Shown: in pieces, positions 42,462-53,574 of the stretch | Numbering within the stretch: the first letter of the stretch is position 1 | How the letters are laid out: each line of letters opens with the position of its first letter | DNA from: Hypoxylon rubiginosum | Taxonomy: Eukaryota; Ascomycota; Sordariomycetes; Xylariales; Hypoxylaceae | Assembly: GCA_902806565.1 (NCBI GenBank) | Contig: CADCXA010000069.1 | Location: 124,001-188,000, forward strand | DNA length: 64,000 nucleotides | Reading direction: 5' to 3' | The notes under the pieces: model-generated | What the model was told of the DNA's origin: nothing | The model's input: only the letters and a program-made list of their open reading frames with translations | The model's database searches: none | Translations under genes and position numbers: made by a program

Positions 42462-44093
42462 TTATTTATGTATCAGCTCTAGCTTCGGCTCGTCAATGGT
42501 AAAGTCAATGTCGACAACAAAAAGGTCTTCTCCCATAATCGCTTTTTGGACCATCGTCGCTCGGATCGAACCAAAGTGTTCGTCTTCGAATGTATGGTGG
42601 CTGGATTTTGTCATGATTCCTTGGCAAGCCTCCGCGAGAGACCTAGCTTGTACTGGCCGATCAAGATAAACCCAAGGCGAATCCCAGGAACTCTGGTTTG
42701 CCCTTGTCCCGGTCCGCGTGAACCCTAGGGCGACGATAAACTCTTTGCCTTCCTCATTTCGAAAGTGCAGTGCGCCTTGAACCTGGGATCCGTGCCGTAC
42801 CCACAGGGTTCTCGTGTCCGTGTTCCAGCAACGCGCGGGGAATGCTTCGACCACTTCGAATTTTTGCCACCCTTCTGGATCGTGAAGGCGTACCCAGCAT
42901 TTCATGTTCTCCGGCGATGCTGGGAGGTCCTCAATGGAAGGATCTGACGTACCACGCAAGATTATAACCTGCTTCATCTCGGCGTGATTGGCCTCTCCTA
43001 GGTTGGCAACTCGAACTCGTCGTTCGTGTGAGGAAACTTTGAAAACGCCAGTAGTCCCTTTCTGGTCGAGACTCAAAGAGATCGGACCAGCAAAGTCGTC
43101 CTCGTATCGACACGCCAGGATGGCCTGGCAGGCGCCGGACTCGTCACGACGGAGAATTGGCAGTCTTATGCTCAGGCCGTTGTTGGTGAACGCGTAAGAA
43201 CCAAGGCTCTGCAGAGTTTCGTATTTGACAATCTTTCCCGCCTGAGAGAAGCAAGTAGGGTCGGGAGCCAGGAGAATGTCTTGGGCGTACGCTGAAGATT
43301 CCCAGGCGAAAATAGACTGGTCACTAACGGAACGCACTATTTCCTCTTGTAGCCTGAAAAATGCACGACTGCCCTCGCCGTACAAGAGAGGCATATTTAT
43401 GTCGAAGATTCCGAGAAGGCAATACGCCATATCCTCGATCCTGGTTGTCTGCCGCCGAGAAGCCCACGATAATCTCTGAGCGACAGAAATATGATCCAAG
43501 GCAACTCTGTTCTCTAGTACCTCGCCGTTAATCCCGGTGACCTGGCTAATAATTCCAGAAAGCGATCGCTTAGACCCAATGTATTTCCAGTCTCTGCTGT
43601 AGAACATGATCTCTGAAGGCGCGATTAATTCTTGGAGCGTCCAACCCCTATTGTACCACCGGCACCGCGCGAAATCCGATCCCATGACTTCATCCATTTC
43701 ATCATCGGTCAACTCTCTATCGCTCCTTATGTCGGTAAGCCTAGAAGAGTCTGCAGAAACATCTGAAAGGTAGGCGTAGCAGACTGTGGCCCATTTGTAC
43801 CAAGAGAACATCGAGTTGATGGCCTCTGATAACTCGGCGCTGCTAGTTTTGTCAATGCAGCATGTGTCGACCCAGACCCATCCCAAGTGGTCCAGCCTTG
43901 CCCGCAGACAAGCATCTCTGACTTTCGCAAACCCCTTTCTCTGACTTCGTATAATGAGCGACCGTGGGTCTTTCCAGTCCTGAAAGGTGACCTCATCCTC
44001 CTCCCATGTATGAGACAAAATAGCATAGCGAGGGATAGTATTCTCATTAAAGAATTCCTGCATAATCAGGGTTTGGGTGTTGATTAGTCGCAT
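42462..44093 (-). CDS. HET-domain protein of the HET-E/DUF8212 type
   Basis: Single exon, 543 residues. It opens MRLINTQTLIMQEFF and IPRYAILSHTWEEDEVTFQD, the standard start of the HET-E1-type N-terminal domain. It continues with LGWVWVDTCCIDKTSSAELS and INSMFSWYKWATVCYAYLSD, then WYNRGWTLQELIAP and FYSRDWKYIGSKRSL. A further conserved segment (MAYCLLGIFDINMPLLYGEG) closes the domain at about residue 260. The C-terminal half is beta-rich without WD or NACHT motifs, so this is the short stand-alone form. A role in programmed cell death or immunity-type signalling is inferred from the family. The adjacent ankyrin gene on the same strand is a plausible partner. Confidence 0.93.
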   Translation of the reverse strand: MRLINTQTLIMQEFFNENTIPRYAILSHTWEEDEVTFQDWKDPRSLIIRSQRKGFAKVRDACLRARLDHLGWVWVDTCCIDKTSSAELSEAINSMFSWYKWATVCYAYLSDVSADSSRLTDIRSDRELTDDEMDEVMGSDFARCRWYNRGWTLQELIAPSEIMFYSRDWKYIGSKRSLSGIISQVTGINGEVLENRVALDHISVAQRLSWASRRQTTRIEDMAYCLLGIFDINMPLLYGEGSRAFFRLQEEIVRSVSDQSIFAWESSAYAQDILLAPDPTCFSQAGKIVKYETLQSLGSYAFTNNGLSIRLPILRRDESGACQAILACRYEDDFAGPISLSLDQKGTTGVFKVSSHERRVRVANLGEANHAEMKQVIILRGTSDPSIEDLPASPENMKCWVRLHDPEGWQKFEVVEAFPARCWNTDTRTLWVRHGSQVQGALHFRNEEGKEFIVALGFTRTGTRANQSSWDSPWVYLDRPVQARSLAEACQGIMTKSSHHTFEDEHFGSIRATMVQKAIMGEDLFVVDIDFTIDEPKLELIHK

Positions 44094-44486
44094 CGTGTTC
44101 CGTTACTAACTATTAAGACGCTCCCGCACTCGCAGTTGGGCCTGATCTTGCTAAAAGGCATAAAAGGTGAGATGAAATGAACACGTCGGAGGCCCCTAAC
44201 TTCTCCAACTTTAGCCTACACCCATGAGGCAGTGAGGCTTAGCGCTTGGAGCTCGCAGCTCGCAGCAGCAAGCGGGCAGTGCAGATAATGGCTTTTCATC
44301 AAATCATATGGGAGCAGATGATTACTGCTTATGGAACTTTAGTAAGTAAAGAAAATATTACAAGAAAGTTCATTTAGGTTTGACTGCTTTCGTGTATACC
44401 TTATAACCTAGGTACCTAGGTAGGTACCTAGTATATATGAGGTTAAAGCGAATTCGGTTCTTTCGTCAAGACACTAGATACCAACG
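44094..44486. other. intergenic region
   Basis: No gene is supported. It contains the perfect 16-bp palindrome ACCTAGGTACCTAGGT at 44406-44421 and the upstream region of the HET gene. Confidence 0.6.
44406..44421. repeat. perfect 16-bp palindrome ACCTAGGTACCTAGGT
   Basis: Self-complementary over all 16 bases and followed by further AGGTACCTAG sequence. Confidence 0.8.
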
Positions 44487-44681
44487 TCAAGCACCACCCA
44501 ACACAACGCCAGTCTCTCTGATAGCATGCAAGTCCTCTGCCGACAATTCATCCCGCCCCCTCACCACTTCTCGGATCCTGAGCGACCAGTAGCTTTCTAC
44601 AAACTGGCTTAGTGGTACGTTCAACTCGCGAAACTTCACCTCAAATTCCTCCATGAGGGTTTCGAGTTGTGCTGCTAGATA
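44487..44681 (-). pseudogene. in-frame C-terminal tail beyond a premature TGA
   Basis: Directly after the TGA of the ankyrin gene (44684-44682) the same frame stays open for 64 more codons and ends in TGA at 44489-44487. The tail (AAQLETLMEEFEVKFRELN, then FVESYWSLRIREVV) has the amphipathic, charged character of the C-terminus of related fungal ankyrin proteins. It is therefore probably the severed end of that protein. No intron of credible length can skip the TGA. Confidence 0.6.
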
Positions 44682-47600
44682 TCAGTCCTCCTCACGTATT
44701 TCTTCGATGTCTTCAGGATCCATAAGTATGAGCAGATCCCCCTTGTCGTAACGAGGATCAAAAACCCTCTCATATTTGCAGCACGTGTGTCTCATACCAA
44801 GCATATCGAATGTGATGACGCGGATTATATCCACCGCTACTTGATGACCACTATTCTCATTCACTGCTCTCTCAACTATCCTAGGCTTGAGAAGCTCATA
44901 AAGTTGTATTTCGAAATATTTGTCATCGTCTACCGTTTCTCCAAGAGTCAAATTACGGCGTTTGAACTGATTTGAAGAATGGCTAATGTATTTCGATGCC
45001 GAAGTACACCCTATGCCATTACCTGTACAGTAGCAAATACATGGATCCGATATCTTGTCGTTGAGCAATCTTGAAAGTTGACGTGATATTTCTTTAGGCA
45101 AGTCGACCCATCTTCTCTCTCCTAAACATCTCATGAGAAAGTGGATCGTTGGATAGATTGGCATCGATCGGTCGGCGTCCGACGATGCATCGAAGTGTTC
45201 ATCAGGTATAGGAATCGGGGTATAGAGGCTGGCACCATGGTCTTCGAACCAGACAGAAACGTTGTCTCCATATCTACACATCAGTGGATAATAACCCCTA
45301 AACGCCGTATTCGTCTCATGGAACCCAGCATCGAATAGCTTTTGGGCTATCAAAGAAGTAAGCGATGGCCACATGTATATAGAGCCGGGCTGTAAGCAGT
45401 CGTAAGTGGAGGGCACTGAAACATCTTGGTGCCTCAAGGCTTCGACAACATCGAAGGCCTTTTCGTCGAGTAGTGAATCCTCCTGTAGACCGAACTTGTT
45501 GATTTCTTTTGTCAGAAGATTAGATAAAGCAAGCTGCAACAAATCCCTTCGTTGCCTAACAAGGGATTCAGCCACAATACACGAAATCTTCTCAGCTTGT
45601 ACAATATTCTTTATGTTAGCTAGCCAGAAGAATGTGCCATCTGTGACTCTTGCTCCTACGTTAAGCAACAGCTCCACGGAGTCAGTCTCGTACAGCTTTA
45701 TTGCAAAGTCAAGAGCTGTGCCTCCATCGATATCTTGGATGTTGATTACAGATGGGATTACGTCACCCCCATGTTCAATTAGAATTGAAAGGCCTCTCGG
45801 CCAGCTTGTAGCTAAATGCAACACTGTTCGCCCCAACGCGCTGCGTTCGTTTAGAACTGAATGGTCGTTGCGAAGAAGACATATCACATCGTGCTCATTT
45901 CGGTGGAGCACAGCATGTGATAGCTTGGAATAAACGAAAGCTGGGATGGTCAGTGTGGGCAACCATTTATGATAACAGGTAGTTAAAACATACGCTCATA
46001 CAATTCAGGGATATTCAATTGTAAAATCGGCAGTGTGTACAAATATGGCCTGTGTGGAAGTAAAGCTCCCATGTTTAGGAAGTTGTCAACCAGTAAAGCC
46101 ATAGTAGAGTAATCTTCATTGGTGAGTTCCATAGGTAGAAGGTAATCAAGGGGAGTACTAGATTTCTATTAGTTGATGCTACCATGTTACGCATTTTATA
46201 TTCATTGTCTTAGGAATAGCAAATACTTACCTATTTTGATCATTAGTAATCGGCACGCCTATTTGCACCAAAGCAAAGAGGAAGTTTGCGGCGACTACCA
46301 CTTGAGACGGCTGCACATGATAAAGAATATAACAAGCTTCCTGGTTTACCATCATTAGAACCACTCTCGGAAATAAAATACTGGGAAATGGAAGCTCGTC
46401 AGCAAACTAACATTTAGCAAATTGCCGCCGGTTAACATTATGTCTGTTGGCCATCCTTTCCCATTAGCAAAGGCCTGTCGCAACCGGGTCAAACAATTCT
46501 GAATAGCTTCTTGAAGCTCTGGAGTACTCATAGGACATGAAGGATATTGATTAAAGCTCTTATCGTTGATTTTCCCTATAAGTTGCCTTATCGCTAGAAA
46601 AGCAGGCGCGTGGCGTTCATCCACTACAGCTCGAAGTGTTAGGTTGCGATGGATCTGCAAATCGCGCCACCATGCCAGCTGAGAGTATTCGAACTGCCAC
46701 GTCTCAGTGATTTGGCGCTTAAAAGCACGGATGGTCATAGCGAAAGTCCGTTTCTTTCGATTGGCGAATGAATATATGCAACCTTGTTGGTGCTGCATTG
46801 TCAAACCTCGCCGTCGCGCTCTTGGGCAACTGCAGAGACTATCGAAAACATTCGGTACAGACGTCTGAGAAGACGGTTTTCTAGTGAGACTTTGGTCCCA
46901 GCGAGTGTGAGTGGCGCCGGTAGCCCCCGCTTCGCGAAACGCGGTCTCTTTTGCGTGAGCTTGACTGAAAGCAGCCTCCAGTCGCCTTACATGAAGTTCG
47001 AGTGCTTGGTCTAGATGATTTCTGAGCAGCAGTGCCTGGCTGTTTTGGTTTTCACTGAGTGAATCAACTTGGCTGGATATTGCACTCAAACCGCTATCCA
47101 ACGATGTCGTGATATTATTCTTGGTTTCTATCACACAGCGCTGGATTGAAGATTCTAGCTGATCGACGCCACGATGTATAGAGCTAGTAACCGCTTGCTC
47201 TGTGCTCGAGATAGAGGACTTGAGCTCTATTCCCATCGACTCTACAGCTCGCGTTATCTTCGTAGATTCGGAAATAGCTTCGCTCCTTAAATCCCGCGTA
47301 AGGTCACTTCATACGAGATGTCAGTAGAGATTGCCAATATGCATGAGACACCTACAGATTGATCAACTGCAAGTGCCCTAGTAGCCTGATGTTGAACTCT
47401 TGCAGCTGAGATCGGAGAGCGTCAAATTTTTCCTTATCGAAAGGGTATTTCAGGTGATGTACTAGTCTCCGGCTGCGTTCTCTGAGACCCTTACTGGACT
47501 TTAGGCGGGTATATTTGGAGGTTATCAGCTTGAAATCCAATAAGCAGGCATCGCAAGTATCTCGGCTTTTTTTCAGTGAGTCGTCAATGTCGGTGCTTGG

Positions 47601-47792
47601 TTTTTGTGGCCCCGAAGTCCGATTTTCAATCATATTTAAGAACGATTCAAGCTCTTGAGCATGTTGCGCCAGCTGTGCAAGGTCTGTATCTTGAGATTTA
47701 TACGCTCTACAGTATTGGATGAGTCCGCCCGAAACTGTAAGGCCTAGCGAAACCAACCCAGCTACGCTGGCGGTGATAGATAGCGGATCCAT
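44682..47792 (-). CDS. coiled-coil/ankyrin protein with fungal NLR-type N-terminal domain, truncated by TGA
   Basis: Five exons: 47792-47356, 47306-46412, 46340-46231, 46157-45994 and 45940-44682, 954 residues; introns 49, 71, 73 and 53 nt, with CTRAY branch sites. It begins MDPLSITASVAGLVSLGLTV, the classical opening of the fungal N-terminal domain found on STAND/NLR-like and ankyrin proteins (residues 1-145, helical). A long coiled coil follows (EQAVTSSIHRGVDQLESSIQ onward to about residue 280), then an unassigned middle domain. About two ankyrin repeats come at residues 555-630 (LGRTVLHLATSWPRG, GGTALDFAIKLYETD). No NACHT or NB-ARC ATPase is present. The frame stops at a TGA after EEIREED, 64 codons before the next stop; see the tail entry. 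Neighbouring HET genes suggest an immunity or allorecognition context. Confidence 0.85.
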
Positions 47793-48145
47793 CGAGGTGC
47801 TCGTAGGTTGGGGACATGGAAGAGAGAAAGGAAGGCTTTACGAAATCAGGCTGCGAAATGTTGCTCTTATGCCTGCATGCCTAAGCCCCCTTTTATCACA
47901 TGACTCCTTCCCTCTCTCCATATGTAGTTGACTGCAAGTAATCATCGCGTATGCTGTGTAACGTAAAGCTTCGTGGCGGGGCTTCCTAAGTTTCACATTT
48001 GATATATGAAACCCAACTTCTAAGCTGCTTCCATAACCCAGTCATTTACCTACGTCATGACTTATTCGCCCCGAACTATTCAATTCGTCATCTTCTCAGC
48101 GTAACATTTTCATTTTATTCTCTTCATATAAACCCAGTAGGTTAA
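47793..48145. other. divergent promoter region
   Basis: 353 bases between the ankyrin gene (minus) and the 2H phosphoesterase gene (plus); no further gene. Confidence 0.6.
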
Positions 48146-48859
48146 ATGTCCACTTCCGCTCGCCTCCCACGAATTCCCATCTTGAGTACCAGACCCATGT
48201 CGCTAGGCTCACTAATACCCGCTACATCCATCGCGGCGACCTTCAGCTCCGCCTCCCAGCCTGTCGCAACAGTTCCCTACCACCGGCGCCGCGACAATCA
48301 CAAGCCGAGGACTGACGCGCCGGAGGGAGAAGAAGAGACGTACTACGTCCTCGCCCTCCAAACAGACGCCACGCACCACCAAGCCATGTGCGCCCTGCGC
48401 GCGCGGTACTACCCGCCCGCGCTCCTCCGCGTCGCCGCGCACATATCGGTCTTCCGCGCCTTACCCGGCTCCGGGCTGCCCTCGCTCAGAGCCGATATCA
48501 CCGCAGCCGCGGGCCGGACGGCGACCTTCGGGATCCGAGCCGTGGGCCCGCCGATCCGGTTGGGGCGCCGCGGGGTCGGGGTCCCGGTAGCGGGTCTGGA
48601 GCCGGTTGACGGCATCATGAGGGAGCTTCAGGGGATGTGGCGCGACGTGCTGAGCCGGCAGGACAGCGGCGCGTTCCGCGGGCACTACACGCTGATGAAC
48701 AAAGTCGACGACCCGGAGAAGGTGGAGAAGTGCCTGGAGGAGGTGCGCCAGGAGCTGGGGCCGCACGGTCTGCCGGGGATGGCGCTCGGGTTGAGCTTGT
48801 GGAGGTACGATAGGGGCTGGTGGCGCCATGAACAGGATTTCGCGTTCTTGAAGGCGTAG
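48146..48859 (+). CDS. 2H phosphoesterase / 2'-5' RNA ligase-like protein
   Basis: Single exon, 237 residues. Two His-x-Ser/Thr motifs define the 2H superfamily: AAHISVFRALPG (about residue 97) and RGHYTLMNKVDD (about residue 185), separated by 88 residues as in LigT/CPDase members. These enzymes open or form 2'-5' or 2',3'-cyclic phosphate bonds in RNA or nucleotides. The N-terminal 45 residues are rich in Arg/Ser and lack acidic residues (STSARLPRIPILSTRPMS), which would fit a mitochondrial targeting peptide. Substrate unknown. Codon usage is strongly GC-rich in the third position, as in the neighbouring flavoprotein gene. Confidence 0.88.
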   Translation: MSTSARLPRIPILSTRPMSLGSLIPATSIAATFSSASQPVATVPYHRRRDNHKPRTDAPEGEEETYYVLALQTDATHHQAMCALRARYYPPALLRVAAHISVFRALPGSGLPSLRADITAAAGRTATFGIRAVGPPIRLGRRGVGVPVAGLEPVDGIMRELQGMWRDVLSRQDSGAFRGHYTLMNKVDDPEKVEKCLEEVRQELGPHGLPGMALGLSLWRYDRGWWRHEQDFAFLKA

Positions 48860-49388
48860 AATTGTGGTATATGATGCCCAGCTTCAAAAGAGAAATAGTT
48901 AATTGCCGTTCCAGAGAGGTCTTTAGCGCCGGCGACTTTCAGGACCCATATAAGCCCGGCGCGGAGCTCCGGGATCCCGAGTTCGCCGAATCCATGTACA
49001 ACCTTCGATCAAGGCGATATGTTCCAAATTCCAACGATTCTAGGAAATTATACGGTATTTTCACTCAGATTCTACTTACGGTCCCCCATGGTACTATTTC
49101 ATGGCACTTGGCTATATAGGCGAGAATGTCTCCGACATGTCTCCGAATGGGCGAAATCTGCTAGCTCAGAGAAAATGCCCCGGATCCCTTTCGGGGCCTT
49201 TTTATTTTAAATCGCCGGTATAAAGACCTTCTATTTATATCTCAAGTAGCCAGCTAAACTCTTCCCTATGAAGCATCTACTCGATTAGTTCCGACCTGCA
49301 CCAGATCAACCTGATAAGTTCCCAAAACACACCACACCCAAGATACCCAAGCCAAATACCCAAGCCAAATACCCAAAAACCCCCCATA
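48860..49388. other. intergenic region
   Basis: 529 bases without a supported gene; a CAAGCCAAATACC duplication lies just before the next start (49347-49376). Confidence 0.6.
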
Positions 49389-50573
49389 ATGGCCACCGCC
49401 CCCGTAGTATCAGACGTCCTGATCCTCGGCGCCGGCCCCGCCGGCCTCGCCTGCGCCGGGGGCCTGGCGCGGCAGCTCCACACCGCCGTCGTCTTCGGCA
49501 ACGGCGCGTACCGCAACGCGCGCGCGCGCCACATGCACAACGTCGTCGGGTGGGACCACGCGGACCCGTCCAGCTACCGCGCCAAAGCGCGCGAGGAGAT
49601 CCTGGCCCGGTACCCGACGATACAGTTTCGCGACGTCGGGGTGCGCGGGGTGAGGAGGCTGGATGATGACGGCGACGAGCGGGGGAGGAAGGGCAGCCGG
49701 TTTGAGGTTGAGGATGAGGAGGGGGAGAGGTATCTGGGCAGGAAAGTGGTTCTGGCGATGGGGATGAGGGATGTTATGCCCGATGGTCCTAAGGGGTATG
49801 AGGAGCTGTGGGGTTATAGCATGTATGTCTTTCTTTTCCCTTCCCCCCTTTCCGTTCTCTCTGCTCGCGCCCACATCAATAACATGCTTACATACATGAC
49901 CAGCTTCCACTGCCTCTTCTGCCACGGCTTCGAAGAACGCGGCGCCTCCTCCGCCGGCGTCCTCGCAACGGGCCCCCTACTAGGCGGCTCCGGCGGCAAC
50001 GGCAACGACGCCGCGCCGCTCTTCGCGCCCGTCGTATCGCGCATGGCCAACCGCCTAGCAGGCTCCGTAACCGTATACACGGACGGCGACGAAGAATTAG
50101 GATCGCGCATCCGCGCCCAGCTGAAGAGCAAAACCAACTTCCGCATGGAAAACCGCCGCGTCGTGCAGCTCAGCAAGGACCCGGGTGTCGAGGGCGAGGC
50201 GGGCGTGCTCGTCACGCTGGAGGACGGGACCGTGAATAGGGAGGGCTTCTTGGTAAGTGCCTCTTCCCTTCACTCTATGTCGCAGCCGCTTTTATTCTTC
50301 GGAACTTAAGATACTGATACAGACTCAAAATAGGTTCACGCCCCAGCCCTCGAGCTCAACGGACCCTTCGCAGCGGACCTAGGCGTCGCGATCACGCCTC
50401 AGGGACACATAGACGCGCAACCGCCGTTCTATACCACGAATGTGCCTGGCGTCTACGCGGCCGGGGACTGCGCTACCATGATGAAAGCGGTTCCGATGGC
50501 GACTATGATGGGGGGTTGTGTGGCTGCTGGTTTGGTGCATGTGCTGCAATTGGAGGACGACGTAGAGGACTGA
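49389..50573 (+). CDS. thioredoxin-reductase-like FAD/NAD(P) flavoprotein
   Basis: Three exons: 49389-49822, 49904-50252 and 50334-50573, 340 residues; both introns are 81 nt. FAD-binding VLILGAGPAGLACAGGLAR opens the protein. The splice of exon 1 to 2 yields GYSI-FHCLFCHGFEERG, the active-site region; the redox CxxC of true thioredoxin reductase is here CLFC, as in gliotoxin-type and related fungal paralogues. The C-terminal FAD motif is VPGVYAAGDCATMM, joined through exon 3. Fungal relatives act as dithiol oxidases in epidithio metabolite clusters or as stand-alone oxidoreductases of unknown substrate. No metabolite synthase is adjacent, so no pathway is assigned. Confidence 0.9.
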
Positions 50574-50990
50574 GGGAATAGGAATTCTAAATCTTTAGTT
50601 AGTTAGGTACCTATAGTACTGTGATATCACCCATTCAGGCATGGGAAGATAAAACACATAGCCCATGAGATGGGATTAGCAAGGCGATAGAATAATCGAT
50701 TTTTTCCTGCTTAAAACAACGCAGCCCTCATGGGCGATACTGAGGCAGTAAATACACCGTCGTCATAACGCAGCTTCAGTAAGCAAAAGGGCTCTTGTCC
50801 GTCTTCATGCACAGACCCTTTTTGCAACACGGACCCTTTTTGCAACACGTTAAAGCAAGCCGCTACCACGAGCAGCAGAATCTCTTTCATAAACAGGCCA
50901 ACGCCACCCCGCAAGACATTTTCCTGGGCTCGGTATATGTTACAGTAACTACAAGCAAGACACCGCACGTCTGGCCAGCTCGGCTTCGTA
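50574..50990. other. intergenic region between convergent genes
   Basis: 417 bases, no gene; contains an 18-bp tandem duplication listed separately. Confidence 0.6.
50814..50849. repeat. perfect 18-bp tandem duplication
   Basis: GACCCTTTTTGCAACACG occurs twice without a gap. Confidence 0.85.
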
Positions 50991-53574
50991 CTAAGAAATG
51001 CCCCAGTCCTCTCCCGTCTCGAAATCCATGTCGCCCTGGTCGCGGCCATGTGTGTTGTCAACTTCCCCTTCTTCCAGGTCAGCGGTAGCATTATGTTCCT
51101 CGGCGCCGGCCTTGTCCTTGGAAGCCTGCTCGTCCTCAATGCCACTAGTCATGGTAACGTCACCATCGGCGGTGGTCTTCGCCGAGGATTGAGGCGCAGA
51201 AGTAGCCCACATAATCTCGACTTTATCATCGAGACCGGGGATGGTATTATTTGCAGAAATGCCGAACAAAAACTGTTCCGCCGTCTTGCGGTCCTTGAAA
51301 GTAATATGGGTGATGGTAGGCTCGGAATGAATTTCCTGGAACTCTCCAACGCCCTGTCGCGTGTTAGCCATAGTCATAGCCATGCACAATTCTGTCACTT
51401 ACAAAGAGATACTGTCGGAGCGCCTCGTCTTTCTCCGAGTTGGTGAAGTCCACTCCGGACAGTGCGACAATCTTTGGTCTGTTGTCCAAGGAAAACGCAG
51501 CGTAGGCTGCATGTCTCGCATCGATACCTCCTCTACCTCGGTATCCATAGCTACCCCGGATAGCTCTCGGGGGATAGCGACCTCGTGCGCGGAAACCTCT
51601 GGTACCTCTGCCACGGCCTCTAGTGCCAAATGACGAGTCATCTTGAAAAGCACTTGGATCGATACCTAGAACGTTTGCTTCTTCCTCTAACGCGGCTAGC
51701 TGGGCTCGTAAGACTTCCGTCTGTGGATTGGACTTTTGACCATTGCCATCTGTCGTCTGCGCTTCAACCGTCGGCTCGGGCGTATTCTTGGCACTCTTTT
51801 GAGCTATCTTCGCCTGGAGCTTGCGCTTCTCTTCGAGCTGGCGCGCGATGAGTTCCTTCTGGCGCTCCTCCAACTCTTGGCGTTGGCGTTCGAGTTCCTG
51901 TCGTTTCTTAGCCTTCTCTTCGTGAGCTTTCTGAGCTTCTTCCTGCTTTCGCATGAATTCGTCCATATCAAACGGCTCCGTAGAAGCACTGTCGGCGGCG
52001 GTTCTGCCATTCGGAGCTCCATTCTTTGCGCTATTCCCGTGCTTGCCATTTGCTAATGGTGTTCGTGCATCAGCGTCATCCTTATACCAAAATACCTTAA
52101 CGAATCGATTATCGAAGATGACCTTGGGCGAGCTCCAGGCCGCATGCGCAGCATCCCACGTATCAAATTTGACAAGTGCAAGTCGATCATGCTCCTGCAA
52201 CGACACCTCTGCGATATCACCAAACTGGGAGAAGTAACCACGAATGTGTTCCTCTGTGAAGTGTTCGTTAGGGATGTTCTGGACCACGATAGTCGTCTTG
52301 GTTTTGTCGTTCGTAGGGCCGTTGAAGGCATTGGGCGGCCGTCCTTTCGCCCGTCTCGGCCCCTTAGGCTCGCGACGATTCGCAGGAGGCGCCATCGGGA
52401 AGGGTGGCATAGGAGGCATATTCGAATGCTGAAATGCCTGGTTCTGCGGCTGAGTAGCCATAGGAGGCATTGAAAAAACATGGTTCGGGTCGTATTCTAC
52501 TTTCCAATTAGCATGGCGGCCAAGACCTATATTTTACCTGATTTACTCACCGTCATTTACCGGAGGGCCTGGTAGAGGCATGATCGGGGGCTCAGCACCG
52601 TGCTCAAATCGGCAGTTGTTACCTCTAGCGCAATAGCCCTTCGTATCGTAGTCTCTGCAACGCTGCCTTCTTCGGCGCGGGGCCGGAGTAACACCAGAAT
52701 AGACAGGCTTCGGGAGTTCGGGTACTGGCGGAATGGATAGACCTAGTTGTTGCATGATAATACTCGGATCGATTAAGGGAATACCTTGCCCGTGCTGCGG
52801 TGGTTGATAAGGTGCAGGCGGTGGCTGTCCGTAGCGACCCGAGCTAGAAGGCGTCGGATAGGGGTTAGGAAATGCATACTGGTCTCTCGCAGCATACGGG
52901 TCGTCGGATCTGCCGCCGCGCTGCGCGAAGCTACCTCCTCTTCGAGGCTGCTTATATGACGAGGCCCCAGTGTAGGAACCCTGACCGTTCAAGATGATGT
53001 CAACGTCATTATCGTCGCGGTCGTTGTAGGTGCGCTTTCGCGATCCACCATGACCAAAAAGAGGCGCTGTCGGGGGTGGGCCATAGGGCAGCTGTGGTTG
53101 ATATTGAGACGGAATAGGGATATCGGCTTGGGGATGAGGGAGGGAGAGCGTATGGCGGTTGCTAGGAGGCGCCGGAGGAGCTCCGGGGAGGTAGGATTGG
53201 AACATGATAGCTTGGAAAACATCGTCGGTGAAGGATGCCGCATCTATGAGGTGTTCAGCATTAGATTAGTCTCGGTAATTATATAATAGCTTTTAGGTAG
53301 GCATCGTACCCTCTCGTAGAAAGTCGGGTATCTCTTCCTCGAATATCTTGCGGATAGTCTCCACGTCGCCATCGTGTCGCAGAAGGGCTAGGACATAATC
53401 GGCGAGGACATCAGCATCTGCGTCAGATCTACAGTGGAACAAGATGACAAAGGTTAGTAAGACCTCAGGGAATAAGTAGAGACAGATTAGAAAGAAGGGA
53501 TAAACAAACGTGTTTGCAAGGCGTTTTATGATCCACGCCCTGAGTAGAGACGCGTCGCTCTCGGGGAACAACAT
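50991..53574 (-). CDS. CCCH zinc finger + RRM RNA-binding protein (RBM26/27, Rmn1-like)
   Basis: Five exons: 53574-53510, 53428-53310, 53243-52551, 52496-51403 and 51353-50991, 777 residues; introns 81, 66, 54 and 49 nt. Domains in order: an N-terminal PWI-like helical region (LLRAWIIKRLAN, then SDADADVLADYVLALLRH), a Pro/Arg/Gly-rich linker, one CCCH finger (CRDYDTKGYCARGNNCRFEH, about residue 272), an RRM (TTIVVQNIPNEHFTEEHIRG, with ALVKFDTWDAAHAAW as the RNP1 strand), and a long coiled coil rich in Glu/Arg/Gln. A Gly/Arg-rich segment and a second RRM-like piece (PTITHITFKDRKTAEQFLF) follow, then an acidic tail. This is the order of RBM26/27 and fission yeast Rmn1, which help direct nuclear RNAs to the MTREC/exosome system. 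The start ATG at 53574 gives the conserved opening MLFPESDASLL. Confidence 0.93.

Noticed and set aside
44661..44684. Tiny intron removing the TGA of the ankyrin gene
   Set aside because: The only GT...AG pair there gives about 21-24 nt, below any known fungal intron size.
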